The notes under the pieces: model-generated
What the model was told of the DNA's origin: nothing
Database searches by the model: none
What the model saw: the letters and a program-made list of their open reading frames with translations, nothing else
Position numbers and translations under genes: made by a program
NCBI GenBank assembly: GCA_019239415.1
Contig: JAFAZW010000062.1
Coordinates: forward strand, 62,001-126,000
Direction of reading: 5' to 3'
From: Alphaproteobacteria bacterium
GTDB lineage: Bacteria > Pseudomonadota > Alphaproteobacteria > Sphingomonadales > Sphingomonadaceae
DNA length: 64,000 bases
Shown: piece after piece, positions 33,700-41,374 of the stretch
Position numbering within the stretch: the stretch's first letter is position 1
Layout of the letters: the number at the start of each line of letters is the position of its first letter

Positions 33700-33873
33700 A
33701 TGAACGTGCCTATCACCTGCTCCGTTCAAGACGCGACGAAGCTCAGCGGGCTCAGTCGCTCGTATCTCTATGAGCTGATCGCCGCCGATCGCATCATTAC
33801 GAAGAAGCTCGGCCGGCGTCGGCTGGTCCTCGTCTCCAGCCTCCGGGATTTCCTGGAACACGGCGGCCAGTGA
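33700..33873 (+). CDS. AlpA/MerR-like helix-turn-helix protein (57 aa)
   Basis: A 57-residue protein with a winged-helix pattern typical of excisionase or AlpA-type regulators: CSVQDATKLSGLSRSYLYEL, IAADRIITKKLGRRRLVLVSS, LRDFLEH. ATG 33700 has GAAGGAGAAG 6 bp upstream. In phage and satellite elements this class controls excision or early genes. It is followed one base after its stop by the next gene (GTG 33875). Confidence 0.85.
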   Translation: MNVPITCSVQDATKLSGLSRSYLYELIAADRIITKKLGRRRLVLVSSLRDFLEHGGQ

Positions 33874-33874
33874 A

Positions 33875-34687
33875 GTGAGCTGGTCCCTGCTCGCCGCCGC
33901 CTGGGCGAGTGACACCCCGCACATAGACCGCTTCGTCCTGGTTGCGTTGGCCGATTGGGCCGACGAAACCGGCCGGTGCTGGCCGTCGCTCCCGCGCATA
34001 GCGGGGAAGACGGGGCTCGACGTGCGCACCATCCGCCGCGCGATCGGGCGGCTGGTGGCGGCCGGGCATATGAGCCGGGAAGAGCGGTCGGGGAAAGGTG
34101 TCGTCTATACCGTCCACCCCGGTCACTGTGACCCCGGTCAGGCTGACCCCGGTCAGGCTGACCCCCGGTCAGGGAGTTCCCTGACCCCGGTCACTGTGAC
34201 CCCCAATACCTTAAGAACCACCATACCTCAGAAGGCTTCGCCTTCTTCGGTGGGCGCACGGCTGGAAATGCGGGCCGAGGCGGCAATCGAAATCTGGAAC
34301 GCTATGGCCGATCGAACGGGGTTGCCGAAGGCGCTCGCCGCCACCGGCAAACGGCTGGCTCTGCTCAAGAAGAGGCTCGCCGAGCATGGCGAAGAAGGTT
34401 TCCGGGTAGCCGTGGAAGCGGTCGAGCGATCGCCATTCTGCCGCGGCGAGAACCAGCGCGGCTGGCGGGCTGATATCGGGTTCCTTCTAAGGCCGGACAA
34501 CTTCCAGAAGCTGATCGAGGGCGGCTACGACGCGCCTGGCTCAGCGAAGCCGAGGCGGGTCGACACGCCGATGACGCCCGACCAGATACAGAACGCAATC
34601 CGGTTCAATGAGGACCAGGGCAACCCCGCTCGTGTCGCCGAGCTCCGCGCCATGCTCGCCAGCGTCACTCGGAGCCTGGCAGCGTGA
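33875..34687 (+). CDS. HTH replication-type protein (270 aa)
   Basis: A 270-residue protein starting at GTG 33875. Residues ~1-90 form a winged HTH like phage replication protein O/DnaD-type: FVLVALADWADETGRCWPSLPRIAGKTGLDVRTIRRAIGRLVAAGHMSRE (in part). A linker follows with direct repeats of DPGQA and Pro/Thr-rich sequence. The second half (IEIWNAMADRTGLPKALAATGKRLALLKKRL) and GWRADIGFLLRPDNFQKLIEGGY is the common C-terminal region of phage replisome organisers. It probably recruits the host helicase to the element's origin; the origin itself was not found. Confidence 0.8.
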   Translation: MSWSLLAAAWASDTPHIDRFVLVALADWADETGRCWPSLPRIAGKTGLDVRTIRRAIGRLVAAGHMSREERSGKGVVYTVHPGHCDPGQADPGQADPRSGSSLTPVTVTPNTLRTTIPQKASPSSVGARLEMRAEAAIEIWNAMADRTGLPKALAATGKRLALLKKRLAEHGEEGFRVAVEAVERSPFCRGENQRGWRADIGFLLRPDNFQKLIEGGYDAPGSAKPRRVDTPMTPDQIQNAIRFNEDQGNPARVAELRAMLASVTRSLAA

Positions 34688-34893
34688 GCGAGGCGCCCGA
34701 CTACGCACCGCAACCCGGCCGGCGATGGGGGCCGTTGGGGGTCATGCTGTCTCAGCTCAGCCGCCAGCTCGAGGATCGGATTGATGCGGCCGACGTCGAC
34801 CAGGCTAACCTCGACATGAAGCGCCTTGGCTGTCGCACCCGCTACCGACCGGACGGCACGCCCTACCAACTTGACGGAGGAGGGGGCTGGTAA
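34684..34893 (+). CDS. Small element protein (69 aa)
   Basis: A 69-residue protein from GTG 34684, overlapping the previous stop (GTGA). The pattern LGVMLSQLSRQLEDRIDAAD suggests one amphipathic helix. The C-terminus CRTRYRPDGTPYQLDGGGGW is typical of small phage proteins of unknown role. Coding status rests on coupling and codon pattern. Confidence 0.65.
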   Translation: MSEAPDYAPQPGRRWGPLGVMLSQLSRQLEDRIDAADVDQANLDMKRLGCRTRYRPDGTPYQLDGGGGW

Positions 34894-34952
34894 CGTCAGA
34901 GCGACCGCCGGGCCGGCAGCGGCCGGGCCGCGCCAGCCGAAGGGAGGACCGC

Positions 34953-35198
34953 GTGGAGATTGCGGACATGCTGAAGGCGACGTGGGCGCGGATCAACGCC
35001 CGGCACTCACCGCCGGGGACGGTGCGGCTGCGCCGCGCCAACGACAACCCCGCCGCCCGGACGCCGCTCGAGCGCGTCGTCCTGGCGATGGGCGAGGCAG
35101 CGCGCACGGCCAGCCCGGCGCCCCTGGAGCGCGTGCTGGCGGAGCTGATCGGATCGGCCGGCGCGGGCGGCGAGACCCCCCCTGCCGAGGCGCCCTAG
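34953..35198 (+). CDS. Small element protein (81 aa)
   Basis: An 81-residue frame from GTG 34953 with an excellent ribosome-binding site (GAAGGGAGGACC). MEIADMLKATWARINARHSPP may be a helix; PLERVVLAMGEAARTA and PLERVLAELIGSAG repeat a PLERV motif. No family is recognised. It is the last gene before a terminator and the 510-bp gap ahead of the capsid gene. Confidence 0.62.
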   Translation: MEIADMLKATWARINARHSPPGTVRLRRANDNPAARTPLERVVLAMGEAARTASPAPLERVLAELIGSAGAGGETPPAEAP

Positions 35199-35708
35199 AT
35201 TGTACCCCAAAGTTTAAAGACGGGGGTGCCCTAGACCGGTCCGGTCCTTTTTTTTCATCGCGCGCAGGTTTTCGGCCATTTTTTCGGCGGCGGTCCCGAG
35301 AGGCCTTTGGCGCCCCGGCCGGCTGACTTGCTCGCTCGGCCGCGCGCCGGCGCGCCACCCTGCCTTCCACCCCCCTACGCCCGCCCGCCGGCCGCGCGAC
35401 CTCGAGCACCAGCTCGAGCTGCGGCGCGGGGGCGGCTGGATAGTGAGGCCGCCCGGGCACGTCCGGCCGGCCGCACGGCGTCGACCACCCGTTCCCCCCG
35501 CGTTCCTAACGCGGCTGGACGGGGAGCCCCGCTTTGTGCTATGCCCCGGCTTCAGGCGCGACCTCCGGCCCTTCCGGTTCTGGTCGCGAACGACGCCTCC
35601 GGCATAGCGCCCTTTGCGCGGCTCATAGCGTCGGCACGGTGACGGCTCCCGCCGTCTGTCTCAACGTGCCGGCGAATGTGAGCCGGCGACTCTGAAGGGA
35701 ATTTCGCT
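35199..35708. other. Non-coding gap before the capsid gene, 510 bp
   Basis: No convincing gene. It holds a terminator (35234-35255) for the early genes and an inverted repeat CTCGAG-CACCAG-CTCGAG near 35400. It must hold the late promoter for the capsid gene, whose ribosome-binding site is GAAGGGA. I see no clear -35/-10 pair. Confidence 0.5.
35234..35255 (+). terminator. Intrinsic terminator of the early gene block
   Basis: Stem GACCG / CGGTC with loop GTC, one C, then eight T residues, 35 bp after the stop of the 81-aa gene. Confidence 0.75.
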
Positions 35709-37070
35709 ATGCCGAACCGGGGAATCCAGGATTGCCGCGAAGCAATCGCCGCCGCCCAACAGGCCCTTCTCAAGGCCGATGGGACCTTTTTCACCAACCT
35801 CGCCAACCGTTACCAGCAGCTCTCGGCGAAGTCGCAACATCCGGCCGACTTCCGCCGCCTCCGCGGCGACGTGGCGGCTTGGGCCAACACCTTCATCAAC
35901 CGCGACGGCTGGAACGCCACGAACGACCAGGCCGCCTATGACGGCGTCATGGCCTGGGTGGACATGATCGACAACCACATCGAGCGGCTGGTCGTCGCCG
36001 GCGACGCCGTGGGCGACCTCAACGCGTCCGGTGCCTCCGACGCCGTGTCGGGATGGGTGAACGCCGAAACCGGCCAGCCGGTGCGGCTGTTCGGCCCGCA
36101 AGCGAGCATCCGGGCGGCGGCCGGACCGTTCCGCGATCCGAACCAGCCGACGCTCGGGGCGATCCTCACCGGGATTCTGCTCGGCCCGAAGACGGACGCC
36201 GTTCGCAACGCGCTCTCGACGGGCACGGACTCGGCGGGCGGCTATGCGGTGCCGACCTTCATCCTGCCGGAGTTCATCGACCGGCTGCGGGCGGCGACCC
36301 AGTTCGTCAAGGCGGGCGCGCGCACCCTCATCCTCGAGGGGCAGAAGGTCGCGATCCTGCGGACGGAAACGGACCCGGCGGCGACGTGGCGGGCCGAAAA
36401 CGACGCCTTCAACGTCGATGACCCCTCGTTCAGCCGCCTGGACTTCCATGCTCGCTCGCTCGGCGTCCTGGTGAAGGTGCCGTACGAAATGATCATGGAC
36501 GCGGTGAACATCGACGCCGTGTTGGTGGCCTCGCTCATCGGCGCCCTGTCGGTCGAGCTGGACCGCGCGTGCTTCTTCGGCTCCGGCACCGGGAACGAGC
36601 CCCTGGGGCTCTACAACACGCCCGGGATCAACGAAGTGTCGCTCGGCACGAACGGCGCCGTCCCGAGCAGCTATGACCCCCTGGTCGACATGCTGTTCGA
36701 GCTCGAAAACGACAACGTGACGGCGCCGACCGCCGCGGTGTGGAACCCCCGGACGGCCCGGACCTTCCGCAAGCTGAAGGACTCGACGGGCCAGCCGTTG
36801 GAGGCGCCGGCGCCGATCGACACCATGCCGATGCTGAGCACCACGTCGTTCCCGACGAACCAGACGCAGGGGACGGCCAACAACTGCTCGACGGTCATCA
36901 TGGGCGACTTCGGCCAGGCGATCCTCGGCATCCGGGAGCACCTGACGATTACGCGGCTGGACCAGACGTTCGCCGCCAACGGCCAGGTGGGCTTCCTCGC
37001 CCGGATGCGCGCGGACGTCGGGTTCGCCCATTCGCAGAGCTTCTGCCGCCTGGTCGGCGTGAAGCCCTAG
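35709..37070 (+). CDS. HK97-type major capsid protein
   Basis: A 453-residue capsid protein of the HK97 fold. Recognisable stretches: STGTDSAGGYAVPTFILPEFID (in part), the E-loop/P-domain region TLILEGQKVAILRTETDPAATWRAENDAF (in part), FHARSLGVLVKVPYEMIMDAVN, SVELDRACFFGSGTGNEPLGLYNTPG and the C-terminal VGFLARMRADVGFAHSQSFCRL. The first ~150 residues would be the scaffolding-like delta domain, normally removed by a head protease, yet no protease gene is seen. It is preceded by GAAGGGA. It packages DNA if a helper supplies portal and terminase. Confidence 0.92.
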   Translation: MPNRGIQDCREAIAAAQQALLKADGTFFTNLANRYQQLSAKSQHPADFRRLRGDVAAWANTFINRDGWNATNDQAAYDGVMAWVDMIDNHIERLVVAGDAVGDLNASGASDAVSGWVNAETGQPVRLFGPQASIRAAAGPFRDPNQPTLGAILTGILLGPKTDAVRNALSTGTDSAGGYAVPTFILPEFIDRLRAATQFVKAGARTLILEGQKVAILRTETDPAATWRAENDAFNVDDPSFSRLDFHARSLGVLVKVPYEMIMDAVNIDAVLVASLIGALSVELDRACFFGSGTGNEPLGLYNTPGINEVSLGTNGAVPSSYDPLVDMLFELENDNVTAPTAAVWNPRTARTFRKLKDSTGQPLEAPAPIDTMPMLSTTSFPTNQTQGTANNCSTVIMGDFGQAILGIREHLTITRLDQTFAANGQVGFLARMRADVGFAHSQSFCRLVGVKP

Positions 37071-37223
37071 AACGGAAACGGGCCGGGGACTCCTGCCCCG
37101 GCTTCCGGCGGCGGCGGCGAATGACGCCGCCGGACCTCGGGGGGGGCTTCGCCTGAATGGGCCCCCCCCGCAGGCGTCGCCCCGGCCGGCGCGCCGGCCG
37201 TCTCCCATCAAAGGAACGCTCCC

Positions 37224-40208
37224 ATGCCAGGCTCCACGATCGGCCAGCTTCGCGTCATCCTCGGCCTGGAGACGGCCGAGTTCGAAAAGAAGGCCGACCA
37301 CGCGACCGAGTCGATGCACCGATTCGAGGGCGCAACCGAGCTGGCGAAGCACGCGCTGGAGGCCTTCGGCGTCGTCATGGCGGCGCAGGAGGTCATGGAG
37401 TTCACGAAGGAGGCCTTCGAATACGCCGCCTCCCTCGAAAACGTGGCGCGGCAGCTCGGGACGAACGTCGAGCAATACCAGGTGCTAACGCGCACGGCGA
37501 AGGAACACGGCGTCGAGCAAGCCAAGCTCGAGGCCGGGATGAAGAAGCTCGGAATCACCCTCGGCGACGCCAAGCGCGGCAGCGCCGAGGCGATCAAGGC
37601 TTTCGCGGCGATCGGCATTTCGAAGGACCAGCTGGACTCGTTCCACGACGCCGGCGACGCGCTGCCCTACGTCGCCGAGGGGCTGAAAAACTCCGGGGAC
37701 GCGGCCGTGGAGGCGTCGAAGGGGAAGCGGCTCTTCGGGAAGTCGGTCGGCGACCTCATTCCGCTGTTGAACCTCGGCAAAGAGGGGATGGACGAAGCGA
37801 CCGAATCGGCGCGGAAGCACGGCCTTATCACCGAAGAGCAGGCCGAGAAGGCGCACCGGGCGCATGTCGCAATCGAGGACTTCGCCACGTCGTTGAAGAC
37901 GAAGCTGGCGATCGCGGTCCTGGACAACACCAGCGACGTGAAGGGCTTGGTCGATGTTTTCGAGGACCTGCTCGGCACCCTCGAGACGACCATGCAGGAG
38001 TTGAAGGCGATCGGCGCGTACGGCCCCGGTGTCTTCCTCCGCCTCAAAGAGGGCCTGGTCATGGCGGGGGTCGGCTCCGGCCTGGTCCCGTACAGCACCC
38101 TTCTCCAAACTCAGCTCGAGCTGCGCGGCGCCAAGGTCGGCGAGAAGGCCTTTCAATACGAATCCGACATGGGCGCGGCGGCGAAGTCGGTCGAGGGGAT
38201 GCGCAAGGAAGCGGAGCTTTTTCGCCGCCAGGCGCACTCGGCCGCCGAGGCGATGGGGTATTACAAGCCCGGGACGACGGTCGCTCAGAAGCAGCAAATC
38301 CTCCAAATGCCGGAGGTCCGCGCCGCGCTCGACAAAACGAAGTCGCTACTCGCCGACGCCGCCTCGCTGGCGACCCGCGAGAAGGAGGAACGGGAGAGGC
38401 GCGCGGCCGGCGACGTCGACCAGGACCTCGAGAAGAAGAAGAAGGAGAAGACGGTCAAGCCGGGGGACGAGATAGAGGCCGCCCGGCGCGCCGACCTTCT
38501 GGCGGCTGCGCAAGGGTACACCGGCGCGAACGAGCATACGAAAATCGGCAAGAGCACCTTGGGCGAGCTGTTCAAGGGCGCCGGGATCACGATCGACCCG
38601 GAGAAGCTGGCCTGGTGCGCCGCCTTCCTCAACGCCGTGCTCTTCTCAAAGGGCTACCCCATGGCGACCGATGCGGCCGGACACCCGACGCTCAGCGCCT
38701 CCTCGTTCCTCAAATACGGCTCGGCGACCAACGACCCGAAGCCGGGCGATATCGTCGTCTTGGACCTCCACGGCAAACACAAGGCCGACCACGTGGCGTT
38801 CTTCGCCGGCTTCGACGCGAAGGGGAACGTCAAATACACCGGCGGCAACCAGAGCGCGCCCGGGAGCCACGGCGACGGCGTGACGGTGAACACGCACACC
38901 GCGGCGCGTAGCAAGGTGCTCTCGTTCCGCCGCGTCCCGGACGCGGCCGACGCGATCGGCCAGGTGGAGGACCAGCACGCGAAGGCGCTCCGGGAGGAGC
39001 ACGACCGCGACCAGCAGCTCCGCACCCTGGACGAGGAAATCCTTCGGGAGAAGCTGGCGCAGACGCACGACCTCCACGAGCGCACGGTTCTTTCCGGCCA
39101 AATCCTGGACCTCGAGCGCGAACAACAGAAGAAGGACAACCAGCTCGCGGTTGAGCTCGAGCCCGGCCGCGCGGCCGAGATTCAGGCGAAGGACGAGAAG
39201 CAGCAACAGCTCTACCTCGAGAAGAAGGCGACCCTGCGGCTCCAGGAATCCTATGCCGTGAAGCAGGAGGCCATGCAGGCCGCCGAGGACGAGCTACAGG
39301 CGCACCGGGACCGGCTGGAGAAGGAACGCCAGCTCGCGACGACGGCCGAGGACCGGCGGCGCGTGGAGCTGGAGATTCTGGACCTCGCCTATGCCGAGAA
39401 GCGGCAGAGGCTCCAGGATATCATAGACGACGAACGCACCAGCACCCGGAAGCGGCAGGCCGCGCGCGACGCGCTGGCGAACCTGAATGGCGCGTACGGC
39501 ACCGATCGGGAGATCGTCCTTCGCGGCACCAGGTCGCCCCTCGAGGAATTGTCGGCTGGCATCCCCAACACCGCCGCGAAGATGAACGAGGCGCTGGAGG
39601 AGGTCGTGGCGGGCGGCATCCGCGACATGAACGACGGGCTCGCCGAGACCGCCCTGGCGTGGCTGAAGATCGGCGGCACGGCCGGCCAGGCAATCAAGCA
39701 AATCCTCGCCGGGATTCTCCGCCTCTACATGGCGATGGAGGTTGAGCGGCCGGCCGCGAATTGGCTGCAGAAGCTCTTCCACGGCGGCTCGTCCATCCTC
39801 CAGGCGTTCAAGTTCGGCCAGGATGGAGCGGGTTTCGGCGGTGGCGGTGACGGCGGCGGCGACGGGGGCGGGTATGTGCCCTTCGACTCCGATTTGCCCG
39901 GCTTCGCCAGCGGCGGGTCTTTCCTGGTCGGCGGCATGGCGGGGATCGACAAGAACGTCATGTCCATCAACGACCAGCCCGTCGCGAAGGTCATGCAGGG
40001 CGAGAGGGTGAGCATCAGCCGGACCAACGACCGCGGGCCAGCCGGTGGCAACACGTACAATTTCAAGGGCAACCTGATGACGCCCGAATGGTGGGACCAG
40101 ATTCACGCGGGCGACGACGCCGCGGCTGTGCGCGGCGCGGCCGGCGGTGCCTTCCTCGGCCGGGAACAGCTCGTCAGGAGGGCGCGCCGCAGGATGGGCC
40201 GCTATTGA
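37224..40208 (+). CDS. Tape-measure protein with embedded cell-wall hydrolase
   Basis: A 994-residue tail tape-measure protein. The N-terminus (IGQLRVILGLETAEFEKKA ... YAASLENVARQLG) is typical of siphophage tape measures. It includes TLGETMQEL-type helices and a long coiled-coil zone at ~560-760 (EREQQKKDNQL, QAAEDELQAHRDRLEKERQL). Residues ~440-570 form a CHAP/NlpC-like hydrolase (TIGR02594-like): Cys465 in LAWCAAFLNAV, His523 in KADHVAFFAGF, and KYTGGNQS. The C-terminus is Gly-rich with SFLVGGMAGIDKN. It sets tail length and digests peptidoglycan at entry. No tail tube or tip genes accompany it. Confidence 0.88.
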   Translation: MPGSTIGQLRVILGLETAEFEKKADHATESMHRFEGATELAKHALEAFGVVMAAQEVMEFTKEAFEYAASLENVARQLGTNVEQYQVLTRTAKEHGVEQAKLEAGMKKLGITLGDAKRGSAEAIKAFAAIGISKDQLDSFHDAGDALPYVAEGLKNSGDAAVEASKGKRLFGKSVGDLIPLLNLGKEGMDEATESARKHGLITEEQAEKAHRAHVAIEDFATSLKTKLAIAVLDNTSDVKGLVDVFEDLLGTLETTMQELKAIGAYGPGVFLRLKEGLVMAGVGSGLVPYSTLLQTQLELRGAKVGEKAFQYESDMGAAAKSVEGMRKEAELFRRQAHSAAEAMGYYKPGTTVAQKQQILQMPEVRAALDKTKSLLADAASLATREKEERERRAAGDVDQDLEKKKKEKTVKPGDEIEAARRADLLAAAQGYTGANEHTKIGKSTLGELFKGAGITIDPEKLAWCAAFLNAVLFSKGYPMATDAAGHPTLSASSFLKYGSATNDPKPGDIVVLDLHGKHKADHVAFFAGFDAKGNVKYTGGNQSAPGSHGDGVTVNTHTAARSKVLSFRRVPDAADAIGQVEDQHAKALREEHDRDQQLRTLDEEILREKLAQTHDLHERTVLSGQILDLEREQQKKDNQLAVELEPGRAAEIQAKDEKQQQLYLEKKATLRLQESYAVKQEAMQAAEDELQAHRDRLEKERQLATTAEDRRRVELEILDLAYAEKRQRLQDIIDDERTSTRKRQAARDALANLNGAYGTDREIVLRGTRSPLEELSAGIPNTAAKMNEALEEVVAGGIRDMNDGLAETALAWLKIGGTAGQAIKQILAGILRLYMAMEVERPAANWLQKLFHGGSSILQAFKFGQDGAGFGGGGDGGGDGGGYVPFDSDLPGFASGGSFLVGGMAGIDKNVMSINDQPVAKVMQGERVSISRTNDRGPAGGNTYNFKGNLMTPEWWDQIHAGDDAAAVRGAAGGAFLGREQLVRRARRRMGRY

Positions 40209-40650
40209 CGGGCGCGCGGCCGGCGGCGGGTGGGCGGCCGGCGGCTGGACGCGGCGATCGGGGCGAGGAAATGGGGCAGCTCGAGCGGCTGGACGGCGGC
40301 GGCCGTGCGACGTCGGCGGCTGGCGCGCCGGCGCGCGGCGCCGGCCCCGTAGGGCTCTTGCGCGCGATTCGCGGATGAGGCATTTCGTTCGTGGGTGTCG
40401 AAACCCTGACCGAAGATAGGCGGCCTTTCCCGTTGGCGTGGGATGGTCGCTGAGTGACGAGCTTGGCGGCTCGTCGTGCGACGGCGCTTAGCGGCGCGTC
40501 GAACCTGGCTATGTAAGCCGGGGGCGGCGGTGCTGTCCAGAGCGTCCGCGCTTAAAAGCCGCCGACCTGTCTCTTCGGCAGGTTTCGACCCCCCGGTGAA
40601 CCGGCCGGCCCGGTTCGCGGTTGTCGAAAGCCGAACCGAGGAGAGCAACC
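40209..40650. other. Non-coding gap after the tape-measure gene, 440 bp
   Basis: Very GC-rich at first, with no frame I trust. It contains hairpin GACGAGC-TTGGCG-GCTCGTC near 40460 and a second weak hairpin around CCTGTCTCTTCGGCAGG. It ends with the ribosome-binding site GAGGAG of the next gene. Confidence 0.5.
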
Positions 40651-40968
40651 ATGATGACGAACCGATTTGAGACCAGGCGTAGGGCAACCTTCGCCCGCCG
40701 CCTTCGCGCCTATGAGCAGGCCTGGACCGCCGCGAACGCGGACGGGCTCGGCGAGGCTGAGTGCGATCGGCTGGCCGACATTGCCGAGCAGCGACGGTTG
40801 GAGCTCGTGGCGACGCCAGCGCCCGACGCGTGGGCGGCCGGCCAGAAGTTGCGCACGCTGGTGACCGAAGGGACGATTCTCGCCGCGGCGCCCGGGGTGC
40901 GGGAAATCCTCACCGAAGCGCTCGAGTTCCTGGTGGGCGCGCCGGAGCGGGAGGCGGCGCACAGCTAA
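40651..40968 (+). CDS. Last gene of the element, unknown (105 aa)
   Basis: A 105-residue helical protein from ATG 40651 with GAGGAGAGCAACC upstream. RRRATFARRLRAYEQAWTAANADG and AECDRLADIAEQRRLELVATP suggest a helical bundle. No family is recognised. It lies 78 bp from the right att core. It may be a cargo or late gene of the element. Confidence 0.7.
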   Translation: MMTNRFETRRRATFARRLRAYEQAWTAANADGLGEAECDRLADIAEQRRLELVATPAPDAWAAGQKLRTLVTEGTILAAAPGVREILTEALEFLVGAPEREAAHS

Positions 40969-40993
40969 GGTCCAGGCGGCCCGGGCGGGCCTG

Positions 40994-41015
40994 TTTCCGT
41001 AGGTATTCCGTACGG
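40994..41015 (+). repeat. Candidate integrase arm-type site, right
   Basis: TTTCCGTA-N5-TCCGTACGG, the same 22-bp pattern, spacer and orientation as at 32152-32173. It lies 31 bp inside the right att core. This supports element-specific recombination sites at both ends. Confidence 0.6.
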
Positions 41016-41045
41016 GCCGCCGGCTCTGTTGCTAAGTGCTTGTTT

Positions 41046-41102
41046 TGGCTGGTGGAGCTGAGGGGAATCGAACCCCTGACCTCTGCAGTGCGATTGCAGC
41101 GC
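41046..41102. repeat. attR core within tRNA-Ala
   Basis: 57 bp identical to 32005-32061. On this side the 3' part of the tRNA comes from the element and the 5' part from the chromosome, so integration restored a complete tRNA. Identity stops after 41102, in the anticodon-stem/D-arm side of the gene. Confidence 0.93.
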
Positions 41103-41125
41103 TCTCCCATCTGAGCTACAGCCCC
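41050..41125 (-). tRNA. tRNA-Ala (anticodon CGC)
   Basis: A 76-nt cloverleaf including encoded CCA. Acceptor GGGGCTG pairs with CAGCTCC, D arm GCTC/GAGC, anticodon stem CTGCA/TGCAG with loop ATCGCAG (T33, anticodon CGC reading GCG codons), and T arm AGGGG-TTCGATT-CCCCT. All stems are intact, so it is functional despite serving as the integration site. Confidence 0.95.
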
Positions 41126-41374
41126 GCGCCGGTAACGAGGCCGCCCCATGGGAAGGGCGGCGGCCCGAGAAGGCGCCCAGATAGCGGCCTCGGCCGCCTT
41201 TCGCAATGCGGCATTTACGCCCGCCGCGCCTCTCGATTTCGTTTCGCCCGACACCCCGAACGCCCCGGCTTCGGGCTCGGAACGGGTGCGGCCCGAGCGC
41301 CGTTCCTGTCTCGGCTCGCGGCGCGCGGATGGGCCGCGCCTGTCGCCGCGGGCATCGCATCAGAGGAGACGAAG

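Larger units (their letters stand above)
32005..41102. mobile_element. Integrated phage-like element in tRNA-Ala
   Basis: A 9.1-kb insert bounded by a 57-bp direct repeat of the 3' part of tRNA-Ala. Contents in order: tyrosine integrase, AlpA-like HTH protein, replication-type HTH protein, two small genes, HK97-type capsid protein, tape measure with embedded hydrolase, and a small gene. No terminase, portal, head protease, connector or tail-tube gene is present. All genes are on the plus strand. It is either a satellite that uses a helper phage or a reduced prophage. Confidence 0.9.

Noticed and set aside
35307-35642. 111-codon plus-strand frame before the capsid gene
   Set aside because: Pro/Ala/Arg-rich product without motif or ribosome-binding site; the region looks non-coding.
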